A DNA stretch of 7,089 nucleotides from Flavobacteriaceae bacterium. Its GTDB lineage: Bacteria; Bacteroidota; Bacteroidia; Flavobacteriales; Weeksellaceae. The stretch's first letter is position 1. The number at the start of each line of letters is the position of its first letter. A program made the position numbers and the translations under genes. The notes beneath the pieces were generated by a model, which ran no database searches, was not told the origin of the DNA, and was given only the letters and a program-made list of their open reading frames with translations. Location: contig JAITOO010000036.1 in NCBI GenBank assembly GCA_031289875.1, positions 1 through 7,089 of the forward strand, written 5' to 3'. Shown piece by piece: positions 1-6,788 of this stretch.

Positions 1-213
1 GACACGGTTGTTGATTTTGAGGAAAAAAACGGCTATGGAATTAGATTTTTGTATTACTCCATCGAAGATATTTTGTTTTCAATCAACAGAGCAGAAAAGA
101 TTTTTATGGACAAAAATGCTTTCAACACTTACCGGAAAAGAATGATGGAAATCAATTTTTCATGGGAAAATCAAGCAAAAAAATATATTCAATTATATCA
201 AGAATTAAATTAA
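1..213 (+). CDS. glgA: Glycogen/starch synthase (GT5 family), C-terminal end only
   Basis: Frame 1 is open from the left edge to a TAA at 211-213 and gives the last 70 residues of a longer protein. It begins DTVVDFEEKNGYGIRF, which matches the part of the GT5 glycogen synthase family that follows the conserved GGL-DTV element in the C-terminal Rossmann domain. It continues with a helix (SIEDILFSINRAEKIF) and ends in the family's typical tail, FSWENQAKKYIQLYQEL. Family knowledge: GlgA transfers glucose from an ADP- or UDP-glucose donor to the non-reducing end of alpha-1,4-glucan in the cytoplasm. The catalytic N-terminal domain lies outside the window, so completeness cannot be judged. The gene converges on the minus-strand DUF6048 gene, with 109 nt of AT-rich DNA between the stops. 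Another GT4/GT5 glycosyltransferase is the main alternative, but the tail fits GlgA best. Confidence 0.82.
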   Translation, partial: DTVVDFEEKNGYGIRFLYYSIEDILFSINRAEKIFMDKNAFNTYRKRMMEINFSWENQAKKYIQLYQELN

Positions 214-322
214 AACATTGAGAGTGTTCAATTAAAAATAGTAAAAATAAAGGGATTAGTAAATTTGCATAGATATTTTATTTCTTTAGCCATCAATTAA
301 AAGCAAAGAATAAGTCATCATT

Positions 323-1012
323 TCAAAAAATCCGATAACTCACGCCCCAGAAAAACGAAATTTGGAAAGCGCCTCTGTCTTTTCCGTAGCCCGGAATCAC
401 CAGATTGTCAATACCGTCCTGCTTTTGAGAGAATAATTGTACTTTTGGGCGAACCATAATATCCAAGTAAAAAGGCGTTTTTCCGAGTTGCACTTTTGCT
501 CCGCCCAGCAGTTCCGCCCAGCCTGAGCCAACGTTTGCCGACGGAAGCGAACCATACCCGATAACCTGCAATTTACCGTCTCCATCAATGCTTGTGAGCG
601 GATAAGATCTAACTGTCTGTATAAAAGGAGAATACATCAATCTCCCGCCGATGTAAAAGCCTTCGCCGTTGTCCGTATCCATGTTGGTAATCATGTAATT
701 AACTCCCGCTCCGATGGAAAAACCTTTGCCCTCTACATTCCAGCCGATGTCGTCGTAAATGTTTTTTTCGTAACCAAATTCTGCAACTCCCGTCCAACGT
801 CCTTTAATTCTGAAAGATACATAAGCGTTCATTCCTTTTTTATCGGAGAAAAAACTCAAAGCGGGAGCAAACAAATCCACACCGACGAAAAGATGTTTTT
901 TGCCGTTGTTGTCAATGGAAAGGCTGTCGGCTTCTGCCTTTTTCTGCCCTAAAACGACAGAACTATGGAGCAGGATTGTAAACAATAAACAGATTTTCTT
1001 CAGATTCATCAT
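323..1012 (-). CDS. DUF6048 family protein, predicted outer-membrane beta-barrel
   Basis: This is a 229-aa protein of unknown function. The start is placed at the ATG ATG pair at 1012-1007, because it opens a textbook signal peptide: MMNLKK, then a hydrophobic core, then cleavage probably after VVLG before Q23. The frame is open further upstream (to 1117), but that extra stretch only overlies the neighbouring gene. The mature protein has alternating aromatic and glycine-rich segments typical of small outer-membrane barrels (GVDLFAPALSF, AEFGYEKN, FSIGAGVNYMI, FYIGGRLMYSPF). Then comes a WAELLGGAKVQL segment, VIPGYGK, and a terminal aromatic strand SYRIF ending in Phe, as in beta-barrel C-terminal signals. 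From memory this order matches the DUF6048 family of Bacteroidota. It is the last gene of the rlmD-DUF6452-DUF6048 unit and overlaps the lipoprotein gene by about 50 nt, so translation is probably coupled. Family assignment is fairly confident; function is unknown. Confidence 0.75.
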   Translation of the reverse strand: MMNLKKICLLFTILLHSSVVLGQKKAEADSLSIDNNGKKHLFVGVDLFAPALSFFSDKKGMNAYVSFRIKGRWTGVAEFGYEKNIYDDIGWNVEGKGFSIGAGVNYMITNMDTDNGEGFYIGGRLMYSPFIQTVRSYPLTSIDGDGKLQVIGYGSLPSANVGSGWAELLGGAKVQLGKTPFYLDIMVRPKVQLFSQKQDGIDNLVIPGYGKDRGAFQISFFWGVSYRIF

Positions 1013-1466
1013 TAATTTGGGTTGAGTTAGAAACAAGTTTTGTAACAAACACTGACTGAGTAAGTTCATAAGACAAATTTTCAAAAACAAATTTAAAACC
1101 GCAGGCTTTAGAAACAAATTTTTGTCCGTTCTGATACTTCACAACAATCACGTCCTTTGGCGGATGGGCAAGCGTGTCGGTCTTGTAAAAATTAAACACT
1201 GTTTCGTTTGAGTCAGTGTTCAGAGGCAATTTTCCGTCGGAAACCTTTGCCCATTTTCCCACGCGCTGAATCGTGCCGTCAGAATTTACTTTATCCACAT
1301 ATAAACTATCTAATACATAAGCAGTTACAGTATCCGAACTTGGTTGCACAAGCCTGAAAGACAATCTCGGCGTAGTCGGAGTGATGCAGACATCGTCATC
1401 CACGCAGTGGACAAGCGTCAAAAACGATGCTGAAATTACAATTGATACAATTATTTTTTTTAACAT
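963..1466 (-). CDS. DUF6452 family lipoprotein
   Basis: This is a 167-aa predicted lipoprotein of unknown function starting at an ATG 7 nt after the rlmD stop. The N-terminus is MLKKIIVSIVISASFLTLVHC: two lysines, a hydrophobic core, and a candidate lipidation cysteine at C21. The residue before it is His, which is atypical because Gly, Ala or Ser is usual. The mature end reads C-V-D-D-D-V, followed by CITPTTPRLSF. The Cys plus TP-rich element and a later FVSKACGFKFVFENLSY segment match my recollection of the DUF6452 family, as does the ending IND-(E/D)-rich-IVY. Two further Cys (in DVCITP and KACGF) could form a disulphide outside the cytoplasm. The acidic run after C21 resembles the lipoprotein export signal that sends Bacteroidota lipoproteins to the cell surface. 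The gene sits between rlmD and DUF6048 on one strand. Its last 16 codons overlap the DUF6048 signal peptide in another frame. Confidence 0.75.
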   Translation of the reverse strand: MLKKIIVSIVISASFLTLVHCVDDDVCITPTTPRLSFRLVQPSSDTVTAYVLDSLYVDKVNSDGTIQRVGKWAKVSDGKLPLNTDSNETVFNFYKTDTLAHPPKDVIVVKYQNGQKFVSKACGFKFVFENLSYELTQSVFVTKLVSNSTQINDESEENLFIVYNPAP

Positions 1467-1473
1467 ATCTCGT

Positions 1474-2883
1474 TCATTTTATTAATCTTAACAGAGCAAC
1501 ACTTTCCACATGATGGGTTTGCGGAAACATATCAACTGCCTGAATTTTAACCGTTTCGTAGCGGTCTTTCATCATCTCCAAATCTCGTGCCTGCGTAGCG
1601 GAATTGCAGCTGATGTACACAATTTTTTCGGGCGAAATGTCCAAAATTGTTTCTACGACTTTTTTGTGCATTCCATCGCGGGGCGGGTCGGTGATGATGA
1701 CATCGGGTCTTCCGTTTTCGCTGATAAATTCCTGTGTGAAAATGTCCTTCATATCTCCGCAAAAAAACGTGCAATTCGTTATGTTATTGAGTTTTGCATT
1801 TTCTTTTGCCGATTCAATAGCTTCGGAAACGGACTCTATGCCAACGACTTTTTTTGCTTTTGCGGCAACAAACTGCGCAATCGTTCCCGTACCCGTGTAG
1901 AGGTCGTAAACGGTCTCTGAGCCTGACAAACCTGCAAAATTCCTTGCAATTTCGTACAATTTGACCGCCTGATGATAATTGGTTTGAAAAAACGATCTCG
2001 CTCCAATCTTAAATTGCATATTTTCAATCTGTTCCATCAAAAATCCATCTCCGTTGAATGTTTGAATATCCAAATCGTACAGCGTATCATTGCCCTTCGG
2101 ATTGACAGCGTACAAGAGGGTCTTGACCTGCGGAAACTCCGTTTGAATAAAGGAAAGCAGCATTTCCTGCTTTTCTTTGTCCTCTTCGAAAAACTGCACC
2201 AAAACCATAAATTCATTTTTGGAATTGGAGCGAATCATCAAAGTTCTCAAAAAGCCTTTTCGGTTCTGAAAATCGTAAAAATCCATGCTGTTCTTTTCCG
2301 CAAATTTTTTGATGGAATTTCTGATTTTGTTGGACGGCTCAACTTGCAGAAAGCACTCCGAAATGTCCAAAACTTTGCTCCACTGTCGAGGAATGTGGAA
2401 GCCAAGCGCATTTCTGTCTCGAATTTCATTCTGCGAGCAAATTTCCTCCGCAGTCAGCCAGCGCGAAGCGGAAAAGGAATATTCCATTTTATTGCGATAG
2501 CCGTAGGTCTCGTCAGATGGAACAATCGGCAGATACTCAAAGGGTTCTATCTTCCCGATTTTTTTAATGTTGTTGAAAACTTCCTGCGATTTGTATTCCA
2601 ACTGTTTTTCATAAGCAAGATTTTGCCATTTACAGCCGCCGCACAATCCGAAATGACGGCATTTCGGCTCCACGCGGTCGGAAGAATATTTCACAAAATC
2701 AATCACTTGTGCTTCGTAATAATTTTTTTTAGACTTGATTACTTGCACGTTTACAACATCGCCCGGAACGGCGTTCTGCACCATGACCGTCTTGCCCTCC
2801 TCAGTCTTGCCAAAAGAAAAACCTTTTGCTCCCGCCGAAGTCAAAGCGAGATTTTGGATTTCAATATTTTTTTTTCTGCTCAA
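1474..2883 (-). CDS. rlmD: 23S rRNA (uracil(1939)-C(5))-methyltransferase RlmD
   Basis: Cytoplasmic SAM-dependent enzyme that makes 5-methyluridine in 23S rRNA, of the RlmD/RumA/TrmA class. No ATG exists near the N-terminus. The frame opens with GTG at 2934, but the 17 residues added there look non-homologous. TTG at 2883 gives MSRKKNIEIQNLAL, a normal family start (469 aa), and a possible -7 box lies between the two codons, so TTG is preferred. Numbering from TTG, residues 1-65 form a TRAM domain (LALTSAGAKGFSFG). C75-x5-C81-x2-C84 plus C177 are the four [4Fe-4S] ligands. QTN (Q300) and the SAM-binding YDLYTGTGT (about 326-333) follow. DPPRDG starts at D399, SCN holds the catalytic Cys (C426), and HHVESVAL holds the general-base Glu (E460). 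All key residues are present. Paralogues modifying other rRNA or tRNA sites cannot be excluded. It is first in a likely operon with two envelope-protein genes and is divergent from uvrA. Confidence 0.92.
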   Translation of the reverse strand: MSRKKNIEIQNLALTSAGAKGFSFGKTEEGKTVMVQNAVPGDVVNVQVIKSKKNYYEAQVIDFVKYSSDRVEPKCRHFGLCGGCKWQNLAYEKQLEYKSQEVFNNIKKIGKIEPFEYLPIVPSDETYGYRNKMEYSFSASRWLTAEEICSQNEIRDRNALGFHIPRQWSKVLDISECFLQVEPSNKIRNSIKKFAEKNSMDFYDFQNRKGFLRTLMIRSNSKNEFMVLVQFFEEDKEKQEMLLSFIQTEFPQVKTLLYAVNPKGNDTLYDLDIQTFNGDGFLMEQIENMQFKIGARSFFQTNYHQAVKLYEIARNFAGLSGSETVYDLYTGTGTIAQFVAAKAKKVVGIESVSEAIESAKENAKLNNITNCTFFCGDMKDIFTQEFISENGRPDVIITDPPRDGMHKKVVETILDISPEKIVYISCNSATQARDLEMMKDRYETVKIQAVDMFPQTHHVESVALLRLIK

Positions 2884-2903
2884 ATTTTTCTGAAATATGT
2901 TTG

Positions 2904-2911
2904 CAAAAATA
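2904..2911 (-). promoter_or_regulatory. Candidate Bacteroidota -7 box for rlmD
   Basis: On the minus strand this reads TATTTTTG, a full match to the TAnnTTTG consensus of the Bacteroidota primary sigma factor. It lies 20 nt upstream of the TTG codon at 2883 and downstream of the GTG at 2934. If used, the GTG would not be transcribed, which supports the TTG start. I see no convincing TTTG -33 element at the expected spacing, and such boxes occur by chance in AT-rich DNA, so this is tentative. Confidence 0.35.
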
Positions 2912-3012
2912 CGGAAAAAGACGGTAATGTTCACCGCCTTTTCTTTTTATTTTAGATGATTGATACTAAATTGGACAGCTAAACGGATAGTCATTAATTC
3001 CCCGAAATTCCG

Positions 3013-3020
3013 TAATTTTG
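3013..3020 (+). promoter_or_regulatory. Candidate Bacteroidota -7 box for uvrA
   Basis: TAATTTTG matches TAnnTTTG exactly and ends 17 nt before the uvrA ATG at 3038, giving a short plausible 5' leader. It lies downstream of the alternative TTG at 2960 in the same frame and so favours the ATG. No clear -33 TTTG is visible 19-21 nt upstream, and no LexA-type or other operator was recognised in the intergenic region. Confidence 0.4.
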
Positions 3021-3037
3021 TGATTTACTTTTTTTCA

Positions 3038-5845
3038 ATGAAAACACAAGTCCAAAATATAGATAATCAAGAAATTAAAAATGTCGTTTTTATTAAAAAT
3101 GCCCATCTGCATAATCTAAAAAATATCAACGTTTCTATTCCGCAAAATAAATTGACGGTCGTTACGGGCGTTTCGGGAAGCGGAAAATCCACGCTGGCGT
3201 TCGATACGCTGTACGCTGAGGGACAGCGCCGCTATGTGGAAAGCCTGAGTTCCTATGCACGACAGTTTCTCGGAAAATTAGAAAAACCGCAAGTCGATGA
3301 TATTAAGGGACTTGCACCCGCAATTGCTATTCAGCAGAAAGTCATTTCAGGCAATCCTCGTTCGACGGTCGGCACGACGACGGAAATTTACGATTATCTT
3401 CGCCTGCTGTTTTCTCGGGTCGGGAAAACCTACTCGCCTATTTCGGGCGAAGAGGTTAAAAAAGACGAAGTTACAGATGTTATCGATTATGTTAATTCTC
3501 TTTCCGCCGGTGAAAAATATCTGCTGGAAGCTCCGTTGGATTCGACGGGCAAAAATTTCAACCATTGGCTCAATCTTTTGAAAGAGCAAGGATACGTTCG
3601 TCTGGAGATTGGCGAAAATATCGTCAGCATCGACGATTTGGAGAGTTTCGGCTTCACTCCTGACAAAAACACGAATATTAATCTGGTCGTGGAACGCTTT
3701 GTTGTCGAACATGGCGAAGAATTTTTACAGCGTCTTGCAGACAGCGTTCAAATCGCTTTCTATGAAGGCAAAGGAAACTGTCTCGTCAAAAATACGGAAA
3801 CAGGGGAAGTCAGACACTTTTCCAATGCTTTTGAGGCGGACGGAATCCGGTTTTTAGAACCCAACATTCACTTTTTCAGTTTCAACAATCCCTATGGAGC
3901 TTGCCCTACTTGCGAGGGCTACGGCAAAATTTTGGGCATCGACGAAGATTTGGTCGTTCCGAACAAACATCTTTCCATTTATGAAGAGGCTGTTACCGCT
4001 TGGAAGGGTGAAAAAATGAGCGAGTGGAAAGACGATTTCATTCACAAAACTGCCAAACTCAACTTTCCTATTCACAAACCGTATTTTGAACTCACTGAAA
4101 ATCAGAAAGAAATCTTATGGAAAGGAACGGGAGAACGACATTTTCCCTGTCTAAATAATTTTTTTAAAATGCTGGAAGGAAACACTTACAAAATTCAATA
4201 TCGCGTAATACTTTCCCGCTATCGAGGAAAAACAACCTGCCCTGAATGCAAAGGAAAACGCCTCCGCAAGGAAACCCACTATGTGAAAATCAACGAATAT
4301 TCTATTAACGACTGGGTAAATTTGCCTTTGGACGAATTGTATCCTCTCATTCAAAATTTGAAACTCACTGAATATCAAGAGAAAATAGCCCGACGGCTGC
4401 GGGTCGAAATCAACAGCAGAATCGAATTTCTGTTAGATGTCGGTTTGGGATATTTAACGCTCAACCGCGCTTCCAATACGCTTTCGGGCGGAGAATCGCA
4501 GCGTATCAATCTGGCAACTTCTCTTGGGAGCAGTCTCGTCGGCTCAATTTACATTTTGGACGAGCCGAGCATCGGGCTTCACAGCCGAGACACAAAACGC
4601 CTGATTTCTGTTTTGAAAAAACTCCGCGATTTGGGCAATACCGTCGTTGTCGTGGAACACGACGAAGAAATCATGCAGTCGGCAGATTACCTGATAGATA
4701 TAGGTCCCCATGCGGGAACTTTGGGCGGCGAAGTAGTCTTTTCGGGAACTTACGATAAAATGATAAAAGCCGACACGCTGACCGCTGATTATCTCAATGG
4801 AAGAAAAAAAATCGAAGTTCCTAAAACCCGCAGAAAATCAAATAAATACATTGAAATTACAGGTGCGCGGCAGAACAATCTGAAAGGCATTGACGTGAAA
4901 CTTCCTCTGCACTGTCTCACGGTGATTACAGGCGTAAGCGGCTCAGGCAAAAGCACTTTGATGAAGGACATTCTCACGCCTGCGCTTCAACGGAAATTGG
5001 GGCTGAGCGGAGATAAACCCGGAAGTTTTTCGGAATTGAAAGGAGATTTAAAAGAAATTGAACATTTAGAACTGATTGACCAAAATCCTATTGGGAAATC
5101 ATCTCGTTCTAACCCCGTAACTTACGTCAAGGCTTTTGACGATATTCGCGATTTGTTTTCCAAACAAAAGTTGAGCAAAATCAACGATTTCAAGCCTAAA
5201 CATTTCTCTTTCAACGTCGAGGGCGGACGTTGCGAAACCTGTCAGGGCGAAGGACATACCACGGTGGAAATGCAGTTTATGGCAGACATTGAACTCGAAT
5301 GCGAAAGTTGCCACGGCAAGCGTTTCAAACAGGAAATTCTGGAAGTGGAATATAACGAAAAAAATATCGCCGATGTGCTGGAAATGACTATCGACGAGGC
5401 AGTTGAATTTTTCACAGAACACCAACAGGAAAAAATCGTAACAAAATTGCAGCCCTTGCAGGACGTGGGTTTAGGCTATCTCCAACTCGGTCAGTCCTCT
5501 TCGACCCTTTCGGGAGGCGAGGCGCAGCGCATTAAACTGGCGTCTTTCTTAATCAAAGGCGCAACATCGGAAAAAACTTTGTTCATCTTTGACGAACCCA
5601 GTACGGGGCTTCATTTTGACGACATCAACAAACTGCTGAAATCGTTTAACGCTCTGATTGAGAGAGGACATAGCGTAATGGTTATTGAACATCATCCGGA
5701 CATCATCAAATGCGCCGACCATATTATCGACATCGGTCTCGAAGCGGGAGCAAAAGGCGGTGAAATTGTTTTCACAGGCACGCCCGAAGAAATAGTAAAG
5801 TGCAAAAAATCTTATACGGGCAAGTTTTTGCGAGGAAAAGTGTAA
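3038..5845 (+). CDS. uvrA: Excinuclease ABC subunit A (UvrA)
   Basis: Damage-sensing ATPase of nucleotide excision repair; it loads UvrB onto lesions in DNA. At 935 aa it is close to the usual length (E. coli about 940). The start is the ATG at 3038. The frame opens at a TTG at 2960, but those extra residues (ILNWTAKRIV...) are not family-like. Two tandem ABC modules are intact. Module one has Walker A GVSGSGKST at 44, YAEGQRRYVESLSSYARQF, the UvrB-binding region about 120-240, a zinc module with CPTC (C289/C292) and CPEC (C401/C404), signature LSGGESQ at 482, and Walker B ILDEPSIGLH at 506. Module two has Walker A at 632, a zinc finger of C732-x2-C735-x19-C755-x2-C758, signature LSGGEAQ at 824, and Walker B IFDEPSTGLH at 850. 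The intact zinc fingers and UvrB-binding domain indicate the canonical class. Neither uvrB nor uvrC is in the window. Confidence 0.97.
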   Translation: MKTQVQNIDNQEIKNVVFIKNAHLHNLKNINVSIPQNKLTVVTGVSGSGKSTLAFDTLYAEGQRRYVESLSSYARQFLGKLEKPQVDDIKGLAPAIAIQQKVISGNPRSTVGTTTEIYDYLRLLFSRVGKTYSPISGEEVKKDEVTDVIDYVNSLSAGEKYLLEAPLDSTGKNFNHWLNLLKEQGYVRLEIGENIVSIDDLESFGFTPDKNTNINLVVERFVVEHGEEFLQRLADSVQIAFYEGKGNCLVKNTETGEVRHFSNAFEADGIRFLEPNIHFFSFNNPYGACPTCEGYGKILGIDEDLVVPNKHLSIYEEAVTAWKGEKMSEWKDDFIHKTAKLNFPIHKPYFELTENQKEILWKGTGERHFPCLNNFFKMLEGNTYKIQYRVILSRYRGKTTCPECKGKRLRKETHYVKINEYSINDWVNLPLDELYPLIQNLKLTEYQEKIARRLRVEINSRIEFLLDVGLGYLTLNRASNTLSGGESQRINLATSLGSSLVGSIYILDEPSIGLHSRDTKRLISVLKKLRDLGNTVVVVEHDEEIMQSADYLIDIGPHAGTLGGEVVFSGTYDKMIKADTLTADYLNGRKKIEVPKTRRKSNKYIEITGARQNNLKGIDVKLPLHCLTVITGVSGSGKSTLMKDILTPALQRKLGLSGDKPGSFSELKGDLKEIEHLELIDQNPIGKSSRSNPVTYVKAFDDIRDLFSKQKLSKINDFKPKHFSFNVEGGRCETCQGEGHTTVEMQFMADIELECESCHGKRFKQEILEVEYNEKNIADVLEMTIDEAVEFFTEHQQEKIVTKLQPLQDVGLGYLQLGQSSSTLSGGEAQRIKLASFLIKGATSEKTLFIFDEPSTGLHFDDINKLLKSFNALIERGHSVMVIEHHPDIIKCADHIIDIGLEAGAKGGEIVFTGTPEEIVKCKKSYTGKFLRGKV

Positions 5846-5848
5846 AAT

Positions 5849-6478
5849 CTACATTCCGCTCAAATTTTCCCATATCACATGACTGCCATAGAAAATGCAA
5901 AGCAGCGAGGACACTAAAATTAAAATAATTTGCAGTTTCTCTGATTTCATAAGGCTTTTGCTGAACGGAATGCTGAACAGCCCTGCCGCCAAAAACATTC
6001 CAACGATAGATCCTATTCCGAAAATCAAAATATACCAAAAACCTTCCTGCCAATTTCTCATCTGCATCAAAACGCCGACTACCAGCGCACCGCTGCCCGC
6101 CAAACCGTGAACCATGCCTACGCCCAGCGCCGCTTTATGGTGATGGAAATGCGCTCCGCTGTCGGCAATAATTTCTTTTTGGTGTTTTTTGTCCGAGTTG
6201 AGTTTTATTAAGCGCCAGATTCCCAGCAAAATAAGCATCAGCCCGACGGCGGCTTCAAAATAACTGAAAACCCTTGCGGTGATGTTGTATTTGAGGATAA
6301 TCATCAAAACTGCTACAAAAAAAATAGTTGACGTATGCCCTATTCCCCAGAAAACGCCGTCTTTCACGGCATGAATCGGTTTGTTTCTGTTTGTTACCAA
6401 ATTACTGACCGCCAGCAGGTGGTCGGCTTCAAAAGCGTGGGAAAGTCCTGTATAGAGTGTGATAAAAAATCCAAGCAT
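5849..6478 (-). CDS. NicO/UreH-type nickel/cobalt transporter-like membrane protein
   Basis: Predicted inner-membrane transporter of 209 aa. It has about six hydrophobic segments, at roughly 2-27, 41-63, 70-91, 117-138, 147-170 and 181-203. The first contains HAFEADH, the H-x4-D-H signature of the NiCoT/NicO superfamily that binds Ni2+ or Co2+, followed by LLAVSNLV. WGIGHTSTIFF in helix two and HGLAGSGALVVG in helix four carry the other conserved histidines. A cytoplasmic or periplasmic loop between helices three and four holds HFHHHK (110-115), a likely metal-binding patch. The start is uncertain. ATG at 6478 gives a compact family-like N-terminus, while an in-frame ATG at 6586 would add a 36-residue basic, non-hydrophobic leader (MANRIFGERLKK...). 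The stop is 3 nt from the uvrA stop on the opposite strand. No urease, hydrogenase or cobalamin gene is nearby, so the metal and even the direction of transport are open. A UreH/TauE-like label is the main alternative. Confidence 0.75.
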   Translation of the reverse strand: MLGFFITLYTGLSHAFEADHLLAVSNLVTNRNKPIHAVKDGVFWGIGHTSTIFFVAVLMIILKYNITARVFSYFEAAVGLMLILLGIWRLIKLNSDKKHQKEIIADSGAHFHHHKAALGVGMVHGLAGSGALVVGVLMQMRNWQEGFWYILIFGIGSIVGMFLAAGLFSIPFSKSLMKSEKLQIILILVSSLLCIFYGSHVIWENLSGM

Positions 6479-6491
6479 AAAATATTTTCGC

Positions 6492-6499
6492 CAAAGATA
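6492..6499 (-). promoter_or_regulatory. Candidate -7 box just upstream of the transporter ATG at 6478
   Basis: On the minus strand TATCTTTG fits TAnnTTTG and ends 13 nt before the ATG at 6478. If active it would make the short transporter the real product. A second match, TATTTTTG at 6568-6575, lies inside the extended reading frame, 10 nt downstream of the ATG at 6586. That too would favour the shorter protein. A TTG at 6599-6601 could be its -33 element, with 23 nt between. Confidence 0.3.
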
Positions 6500-6625
6500 C
6501 TGTTTTTGTTTTTTGAAAATTTTGTGTACAAATCTGTTAATCTTGCCGATTTTTTTTAATCGTTCGCCAAAAATACGGTTTGCCATGAAAAATTGATGCA
6601 ATATTAGCGAAAAAAAACTACAGAA

Positions 6626-6673
6626 ATGAAAAAACGGATTTTCTTTTTGCTGCTGCTGATTTCATCAGACTGA
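6626..6673 (+). pseudogene. Orphan signal-peptide-like ORF, possible 5' remnant of a secreted or lipoprotein gene
   Basis: ATG at 6626 opens MKKRIFFLLLLISSD and then TGA. This is the shape of a Bacteroidota lipoprotein or secretion leader: two lysines and an arginine, a leucine-rich core, and serines where a lipobox would begin. It stops before any mature domain. I checked the other two frames after the TGA and they close within 10 codons, so a single frameshift does not rescue a gene. The same frame past the TGA runs about 22 codons (YRGMKNKQ...) to TAG with no recognisable domain. The ORF is divergent from the transporter and immediately precedes the repeat cluster. It may be a broken gene left after repeat insertion or deletion, or a chance ORF. 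Confidence 0.3.
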
Positions 6674-6716
6674 TACAGAGGGATGAAAAATAAACAAGTT
6701 ATAACAGATGAAAAAA

Positions 6717-6788
6717 AACCGTTAGGGATTATCGCTCGGTAGAATGATAGGTACCACGTCGGCTCGGCAGTCCTTGCGGTTGCCCGCA
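6717..6788. repeat. GC-richer non-coding block, probable dispersed repeat fragment
   Basis: Between AT-rich flanks this block is clearly GC-richer, starting CCGTTAGGGATTATCGCTCGG. It contains GGTACC at 6750-6755 and a short hairpin of TGCGG (6775-6779) with CCGCA (6784-6788). It joins directly to the left arm of the long inverted repeat. The wording resembles non-coding intergenic repeats I have seen in Bacteroidota genomes (CCGTTAGG...CGGTAGAA). That is recollection, and no second copy exists in this window to prove it. Confidence 0.4.

Noticed and set aside
217..232. Small hairpin ATTGA...TCAAT just after the glgA stop as a terminator
   Set aside because: The stem is only 5 bp and AT-rich, with no T-run behind it, so it is indistinguishable from chance.
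1013..1117. Upstream extension of the DUF6048 frame to a start at 1117
   Set aside because: It lies wholly inside the lipoprotein gene and would put 35 residues before a good signal peptide.
1972..2955. Long 327-codon plus-strand ORF opposite rlmD
   Set aside because: The minus-strand frame encodes a complete RlmD with every catalytic and Fe-S residue. The antisense product has no recognisable domain and is a shadow of its codon use.
2960..3037. Upstream extension of uvrA to a TTG start
   Set aside because: The added residues do not resemble UvrA N-termini, the candidate -7 box lies inside the extension, and the ATG at 3038 gives the normal length.
3038..5845. uvrA as a drug-resistance-type UvrA2 or a damaged gene
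   Set aside because: The UvrB-binding region and all zinc-finger cysteines and ATPase motifs are present, with no internal stop or frameshift, so it is read as an ordinary UvrA.
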